This document shows, in pieces, positions 57,701-64,000 of a stretch of DNA of 64,000 nucleotides. Both the position numbers and the translations under genes were made by a program. Positions within the stretch are counted from its first letter, which is position 1; every line of letters starts with the position of its first letter. This DNA comes from Rhexocercosporidium sp. MPI-PUGE-AT-0058 (taxonomy: Eukaryota; Ascomycota; Leotiomycetes; Helotiales). The stretch lies in NCBI GenBank assembly GCA_020746875.1, contig JAGTJL010000006.1, forward strand, positions 2,912,087 to 2,976,086, in the 5' to 3' direction. Below the pieces are notes generated by a model, which worked only from the letters and a program-made list of their open reading frames with translations, made no database searches and was not told the DNA's origin.

Positions 57701-59000
57701 TAATTTAACCCGTTATTATAAAGACGCCTAATATTAAGCCTCCTTATATATAAGGACTCATATCTCTTTTATTTAAATAATAATATTACGTCTCTTATAT
57801 ATTACCTTTTCTTAAAATTATATTACCTTATAATAAGAGTTAAGTTATTATTAAAAGTACTTTAAGTAAAAATAAATACTTAGCATTTAGCTTTTGCTAT
57901 TTATTAATATTCCTTAGTTTTTAATTATTAGCGAAGACTTCCTTATAAACGCAAGCTTATTTACTTTATATAATATCGCGTATAAAAGTAAGTAATTCTT
58001 CTTAAGTTAAGACGTCTTTTTTTAATAAAAATAATAACCGCCTTTAAGCATATTTTTACGCTGTTTAAAAAAAAATTAAATTTTATTTATAAGTATATAA
58101 ACCCTTTTATAAAAATATTTTTAATAAATAATAATTATTAATAAATTTATTAATTATATATTTCCTTTTTAACCTACTTCCTTCTTATCGAATACAAAAC
58201 CTTTTACTCTTTTAAAAAAACTTATTAAATCGAATTTAAAGCAGCTATCTACCGATTATTTAGTAAAACACTAAGATATTAAGCTCGTAATAAAGACTTT
58301 AGTCGAGAATAAGATGCTATAAAAGGTCGTAGTAGTTAGGCTTATTAAGTACTTAAATAAAGTAGTTTCGTCGGAATAAAAGTTTATTTAATGACTCGTT
58401 AAGAGAATAATCGAATTAAAAGACTTAAAAAAAAAAAAAGTATTATTTTTAAAAGAGGCGGCGGGATAAATTCGGAAGGGGCTTGATTGCAGCAAGAACA
58501 GCGGGTTATTATACTTCTCGAGTTTACTTAAGATCTTAATACTTTTAAAGTCTAAAATAAATAAGATTTTAAATTAATAATAATAAATACAAACTCCGCA
58601 AACGGTTATAAACCTTTTATTATTATATAAATCCGCTTAATACTCTTTTAGCTTAATAATATACTCCTCTTTTAACTTCCTGTTATAAATAGTATCTTCT
58701 ACTTTTACTCTTATTAACGCATTAATAAACCCCTAAGTCTATGCGCGAAATAACTAATGAATTAATATTATCTACTTTATAATATTATTAATATCGCTCA
58801 AAACAAGATTATATCTTATTAATATATAAAGTCAGTCTTTAGAAAGAGTTTTAATTTACAAGCATTAATAAAATAAGAATTGTATCTTAATAAATATATA
58901 TTAATTCTAATTTATTATTTTTATATAAAAGCGCACTAACCGTAATCAGCGGACAAAGTTAATCCGTGCGACGGCCAATCGTTAGCTAATAATCGGTTTA

Positions 59001-59024
59001 TTTAAATATATTAATATGCTAAAA
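59001..59024. promoter_or_regulatory. 24-bp palindrome, second site in D2
   Basis: Counterpart of 11225-11248. The right arm reads AATATGCTAAAA, hinting at an ancestral TTTTAGCATATT arm before RIP. Confidence 0.5.
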
Positions 59025-59049
59025 TATTAAATAATAATACATACCGCGA

Positions 59050-61010
59050 ACTTTTATATAATCGCAATTATACTTCTAAACTTAATAAAGATTACGAAAA
59101 AGATATTAATAAAGAGCTTAAAAGACTACTTCGCTTCGCTATAAAAGTCTAAGAAACGCAAGTAATTAAAAGTAAATAAAGGCGGGGCTATAAAGAAGAT
59201 AAAAAAGGAAAATAATATAAAGACTTTATTAATTATAAAAAAAAAAGACGAAATAAGAAAGTATAATAAAAGTCAAGAGCTCGTAAAGCCCGATAGTATG
59301 CTATTATTATTCTTCTTTTATTATTAATATTAATTTACTTAAAGCCTTATTTCCTCCTGCTTTTATTAACTTTTTTAAATTAAGCCTTAAAGTTAAAAAA
59401 CGTATATATAATATTATATTTATAATTAATAATTAATATTCAAAAAAGCTATTATAAAATATTAATATATTAAAGCTTATTCTTATAAAAGAATACTATC
59501 TTAGACTAATCCTTACTTTAAACGACTTATAAAATATTATACTTAAGAGCGTGAAAGAGAATCGCAAAATTTACGTATTCGTTAATTAAGAAGATAATTC
59601 TTAAATAAAAAAATCATACTTTTAAAAAAATATTATTAAAGCACTTTTAAAAGAAATTAAAAAGCCGGCCAAAAGCATATTAAATATTTCGTCTATTTTT
59701 AATTTACCGCTTACTTTTACGAATTTCGAATTACGCTTATTATTCTGTTTTAGCAAATAAATTCTTACTTTAAAGCTCTTCTTAGTTTATATAATTAATA
59801 TCAGTTTTATAAATTAAATAATTACTTTTTATATTAATATTAAATATATAAAGCTCTTTACTTATACAGGGAATTGCGAAAAGATCTGGCTACTCGCTTC
59901 TTTAACTTAAGTAAATATTATTATTATATTAAAGGCCTCCCCGATAATTATATTTATAATTATAAAATTAATAAACTTTATTATTATTTATTAGACTTTT
60001 ACGCACGTTATATTCCTTTTGCCTAGCGTTATTTATATAATATTTATTATTAAGACTGGAATTTTATACGGCAGCGCCTTTCGCACTCGACAAAATATTT
60101 AAGGAATAATAATAAATATAATAGTCGCTTTAGCTAAGGCTATAAAAGGCAATACCGAAGAAGAACGAGACTTAATTATTAAGTTATAATTAATTATATT
60201 ATAAAGTATTATTAAATATAAAAACAAAAAAATGAACCTTAAAGCCTTAATAATGCTTTTTTTTAAAGTTTTATTAAATCTTCGCCGAAATAAAGGCCTT
60301 AAAACTTGAAGTATAATTATAAAGGCTTTAATTTAAAAGTTATTTCTTAAAGTTAAATTAAAAGCTTTTGAATCAGTTAATAATAAAAGCGATAAATTAA
60401 AGGAGAAAGAATCGATTAAAAATTAAAATAAAGATTTAAAAAATAAAAATAAAATACCGAAAGCAGAGAGCGATTATAAAGATTAGGAGAAAAGAATAAA
60501 GAATATAAATAAAGATAAGAATAAGGCGCCGGAAAAAAAAGCTAAAAGTAAAAAATAAGAAAAAGTAAAAAGTATAAGTAAATAAGAGGAGGTAAAGGGT
60601 ACGAGTAAGAGCGAGGAATAAGAAGAAGTAAAGGATATAAATAAATAAGAAGAGGTAAAGGATATGAGTAAAGGCGGAGAATAAAAGGAGGTAAGGGGTA
60701 TGAGTGAATAAGAAGAGGTAAAGGATACGAGTAAAGGCGAGGAACAAAAAGAAGTAAAAGATATAAGTAAATAAGAGGAGGTAGAAGGTATGAGTAAGGA
60801 CGGGGAATAAGAGGAAGTAAAGGATGCGAGTAAGAGCGAAAAACAAGAGGAAGTAAAGGATATAAGTGAGGGTAAGAAACAAAAGGAGAAAATAAAGAGT
60901 ATAAACGTAGAATAAAAGAAAGTAAAAGGTATGAATAAGGGTAAGGAATAAGAAGAAAGAGTAAAGAATATAAGTAGAGATAAAGAAATAAATTAAAATA
61001 AAGAAAAAGA
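59050..61010 (+). pseudogene. Unidentified coding relic with 9/12-residue repeats (D2)
   Basis: Copy of the relic at 11270-13150. The repeat array (about 60540-60985) is clearer here, with units such as EEVKDTSKGEEQ and EEVKDISK followed by TAA or Gln. Units of 12 and 9 residues alternate for about 13 repeats. The 148-codon ORF on the minus strand across the array is its antisense shadow. Confidence 0.5.
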
Positions 61011-61129
61011 ATAATAATAATCGGGTCGATAATAAGTTAATTTTATATAAAATTTTAATAAAAGGTTTTTAAGTAAGACTTTACTTAGCTTTATATATAA
61101 TTAATAATTAATTTAAAGTTAAGTTATTA

Positions 61130-61153
61130 TTTTAATATATTAATATATTAAAA
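61130..61153. promoter_or_regulatory. 24-bp palindrome, third site in D2
   Basis: Perfect copy downstream of the charged-repeat relic, counterpart of 13286-13309. Confidence 0.5.
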
Positions 61154-63230
61154 CTCCTTTTTATAATTTTAAATATTAAAGTATTTATACTCTTAATAAT
61201 AAAAGAAATATAAAGTAAATTATAAACTCATTCTTACGTTATTCCTTTCGCCTTTAAATAAATCCTCCTTTTTATATCACCGACTATTAAGTCCGCTTAT
61301 TAATTTCTTTTATTATTAAAATTAAAATCTTATTTCCGTTTAAAAAAAAGTAATACTTAATAAAACGTAAAAAAATTAAGAAAAAAGTCGTTCTTTTATT
61401 ATTCGTAAATTATAATATACGGTTAAAGAGCCTTATTTACTTTTTCTAATATTCTTCGGTATTACTTATCTTTAAAATATTTACGTTTATATTTAAAAAA
61501 CGATAATTATAACTAATCGAATATCTCGCTTACGATTATTACTTTTATACGGTTCTTAAAAGTAAAATATAAATCTTTAAAATAAGTTAATAAATTAAAG
61601 TAATAAAAGTTAATAATATTTATTTCAATCTTACTTTTTATTTTTAATTAATTTAAAAAAGACTTTTTAAAAAATAAAAAAAAAAACTTTTTATTAATAT
61701 TTCTTAAAACATAAATAATTAAGTAGCTCTAAGACTTTAATTAACTAAGTAAGGTACTCAATAGCCCGCGAAAGAACCGTAAAAACGTCGTTAAGTTACT
61801 AAGTAATATTTCTTATTTTACGAGTCTTTTAATTAAATCTTAAAATATTCTTAAGTTTTATTATAAAATAAGAATAAACCTCTTCTATTAATTAAAAGTG
61901 CTTCTAATTAATAATAAGCATAAATTAATAATAGCCCGTCCGAGTTAAAATTAACTTAAAGCTTAACTTATATTAAATTTATTTATTATCTTCACTTTCC
62001 CGCCGCTCGTACTAAAATATAAGTTAAATTATTAACGTACTTTAAAAAAAGAAGTATCGAAGGTATTAAAAGAAAGCGTAAAGTAAATAATTTTATTTTT
62101 TATAAATTCCTTCTTTCGATAAAATTAAAATAACCGCCTCGAATAAAATATAAATCTTTTAAATATTACTTAATATATAATCGCAGTACCTTAGGCTTTT
62201 AATAGCTTATGCGAAAGGCGGAGTTTAAGATTACTAAAGAAAGACTATTACTTTTAACTTATATATTACTTCCTTTCGATACTTATTTAATAAAATTATT
62301 AAAACCGTATTTATTACTCGATATTCGGAGCGTAACGAAGTCGACTGATTACGAGTATTTTAATAAATAAAACGTATTCGCTTTTTAATCTTATAATAGC
62401 TTCCGACTAACGCTTCTCGTGATTTCTTCCTTACTTACTTTGCATTTAATATAATTAAATATTAAATAATTAAATTAAAATAAAGCTTTAAAAAGCTCTT
62501 ATTTTAAAACAAATAAATAGTTTTAATATCGTAGATTTCCTTTTCAATAATATAATACTATTAATATCTTAAGCTATTATAAAAAACTTAAGATTTCTTT
62601 TTAAATATATATATTATATTATACGCTTTAAATAAGAACTTAACGTTATAATATTAAATTTTATTTAAAATTCCTTTTTTTTTATATATAACTTTCAAAA
62701 ACTTTTTTAAATAATATTATTTTTATAAATATACTTAAGCTTTTTCTTAATTCGTATTCCTAAAAGTAAAAGAATTAAAGTAAATCTCAGTAGCTAAATT
62801 AATATAAAATTCGTTATATTATAAGAATTTTTAATTAAATATAATATTTAATTTATTATAAAACTTAATTAAAACCGTAGGAAAAGAGTCTTATTCTTAA
62901 AACTATAACTTATATTCTTTATTAATTATATAAAGAAAAGCATTAAAGAATTCCGAAAAGTTTACTTAAGTAATAAAGTTTTAAACCGTTTCTTAAATAA
63001 CTTTAAAATATTCCGATTAAATTAAGTAAATTCGGTGCGTTTTTGCGTATAAATCCTAAACCTTAGTTTATATTTCGTTCGCTTGAGTAAAAGCGTTTAA
63101 TTAATTTATTAATTAATTTAATAAGATATATTAAATAATAACGTCGGGAATATATTGAAAAATACTTTTAAATAATATATGATTCGTAAAACAACTTATT
63201 TATTCGCTAATTAAACTCTTAAAAATATGC
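61154..63230. other. Right part of D2, unidentified RIPped DNA
   Basis: Collinear with 13310-15379. No recognised gene. The junction with the terminal module is at AAAAATATGC/CTACCTCTAG. Confidence 0.35.
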
Positions 63231-63234
63231 CTAC

Positions 63235-63359
63235 CTCTAGAAATCCCCGGATTTGCGGCGTAAATCCAGAATCCGTAGGCGAAATGACCTTAAATTAGAA
63301 GGAAGACACAGACTAGTTCATTATAAATCCTGTATTATAAATCCAGAATGCTCTTAGCG
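63235..63359. repeat. Dispersed repeat H2 next to the telomere
   Basis: Same sequence as H1 (43024-43150) with fewer RIP-type changes. Here it leads directly into the OrsD-like reading frame, so H is probably the upstream region or start of that gene family. Confidence 0.8.
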
Positions 63360-63862
63360 CTAGGGGAGTCCCTTTTACGGCTACTAGCAAGCAGAAGGGG
63401 GAGATCCGACTATCGGGGGCTATAAGTGACCCTTTTATTTACTTGTCGGCGTGGCAGGTGCTGCTTTATACGTCTTGCGGCTACTGCCTCCGGCTTAGAC
63501 GTGACGTCTGGGTTTAATACCTGAGGCAGCACCCGTACTGCTTGAAAGGGACGTTATTAAAGGCTCTCGTGGAACTGTTTAGCAGCTACGACTTACGAGC
63601 GGCAGAGGCAGAGCTAGCGCGGCTGCCAGCGAAGGCTATTCCAGGGCTAAGGCTCCTCGACGGCTTCCAGTGCTTGATTTGCTTAGCCTACCTGATAAGG
63701 GATTACAAGGCGATGCAATAGCACGTGTCGAAAGCCCACTAGCAAAAGCTAGCGTTATATAAGAAGAGCCTTCTGTAGCAGGGGTGCAAGCTTCAGACTT
63801 TCTTTGCCGAGAACCGCTAGGTTCGGTATTTTATAATAAAGAAGGAAGAAGTAGGGTTAGGG
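63341..63862 (+). pseudogene. OrsD-like (DUF3505-type) zinc-finger domain gene, cut off by the telomere
   Basis: A plus-strand frame from about 63341 reads DPFIYLSAWQVLLYTSCGYC, then GLRLLDGFQCLICLAYLIRD, HVSKAH, KLQTFFAENR and VRYFIIKKEE. The paired C-x2-C...H elements and the closing TFFAENR-type motif are those of the fungal OrsD/DUF3505 domain. That domain is found in subtelomeric, often helicase-linked, fungal proteins and probably binds nucleic acid. Five in-frame stops (one TAA, four TAG) all stand where Gln fits, consistent with light RIP. The frame then runs straight into TTAGGG repeats, so everything downstream is missing. Confidence 0.7.
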
Positions 63863-63994
63863 TTAGGGTTAGGGTTAGGGTTAGGGTTAGGGTTAGGGTT
63901 AGGGTTAGGGTTAGGGTTAGGGTTAGGGTTAGGGTTAGGGTTAGGGTTAGGGTTAGGGTTAGGGTTAGGGTTAGGGTTAGGGTTAGGGTTAGGT
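63852..63994 (+). repeat. Telomere, (TTAGGG)n
   Basis: About 23 uninterrupted TTAGGG units reading towards the right end, the G-rich 3' strand orientation expected at a right chromosome end. The last ten bases (AGGTTATCTC) depart from the repeat and are probably sequencing or assembly noise. Confidence 0.98.
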
Positions 63995-64000
63995 TATCTC

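Larger units (their letters stand above)
54957..63230. repeat. Subtelomeric 8-kb block, copy D2
   Basis: Direct repeat of D1 (see 7622-15379), in the same orientation and with collinear content: expanded minisatellite, minus-strand relic (about 55920-56980), plus-strand charged-repeat relic (about 59050-61010), palindromes and right part. It ends at 63230 against the telomere-proximal module, about 2 kb short of the apparent extent of D1. Confidence 0.85.

Noticed and set aside
60436..60882. 148-codon minus-strand ORF resembling a multi-pass membrane protein
   Set aside because: Antisense shadow of the same repeat array in D2; open only because the plus-strand units lack the complementary stop triplets.
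63995..64000. Non-telomeric last bases TATCTC
   Set aside because: Too short to interpret; most likely read-end or assembly noise.
1..64000. tRNA, rRNA or other structured RNA genes
   Set aside because: None seen on reading through the window. A tRNAscan/Infernal run would be needed to exclude them fully.

Overview
The window is the right-hand end of a chromosome from a filamentous ascomycete (Pezizomycotina). It stops in about 23 copies of the TTAGGG telomere repeat. The host call rests on fungal HET-domain and NACHT (NLR) genes, short spliceosomal introns, a Fot1/pogo transposase relic, Ty1/copia elements and a telomere-linked RecQ-type helicase relic. Most of the window is very AT-rich and TpA-rich. 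Recognisable reading frames there are broken mainly by TAA/TAG where Gln is expected, the mark of repeat-induced point mutation (RIP, CpA to TpA). The species cannot be named from the sequence alone.

Layout. 1-3135: end of a RIP-degraded copia element, then a solo LTR with a CTTAA target duplication. 3136-4600: degraded unique DNA and a gene relic. 4660-7620: GC-normal island with a HET-domain gene (plus strand, one intron). 7622-15379: first copy (D1) of a subtelomeric block of about 8 kb, continuing as related-looking AT-rich DNA to about 17.4 kb. 17638-18178: LTR-like repeat F1 with a nested solo LTR. 18700-23000: GC-normal island with an intact NLR gene. 23-27.4 kb: RIPped relics and F-repeats. 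27479-33681: a complete copia element on the minus strand. 33682-37256: a 5'-truncated copy on the plus strand, so the two form a 3.4-kb inverted repeat. 37.3-43.1 kb: RIPped relics. 43.15-48.5 kb: third GC-normal island with a pogo-like transposase pseudogene, an ankyrin/ZZ-finger gene fragment and an intact HET-domain gene. 48.6-54.95 kb: RIPped telomere-linked helicase relic with a duplicated 0.8-kb segment. 54957-63230: second copy (D2) of the 8-kb block. 63235-63850: small telomere-proximal module ending in an OrsD-like zinc-finger gene that runs in frame into the telomere.

The three expressed-looking genes (HET, NLR, HET) belong to the classes that control fungal non-self recognition and heterokaryon incompatibility. 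They sit as isolated islands in RIP-inactivated repeats, an arrangement that favours rapid turnover. The least explained structure is the D block. It is present twice, carries several gene relics whose tandem repeats still encode periodic peptides, has a hairpin-forming minisatellite at its left end, and contains a recurrent 24-bp palindrome at matching positions in both copies.
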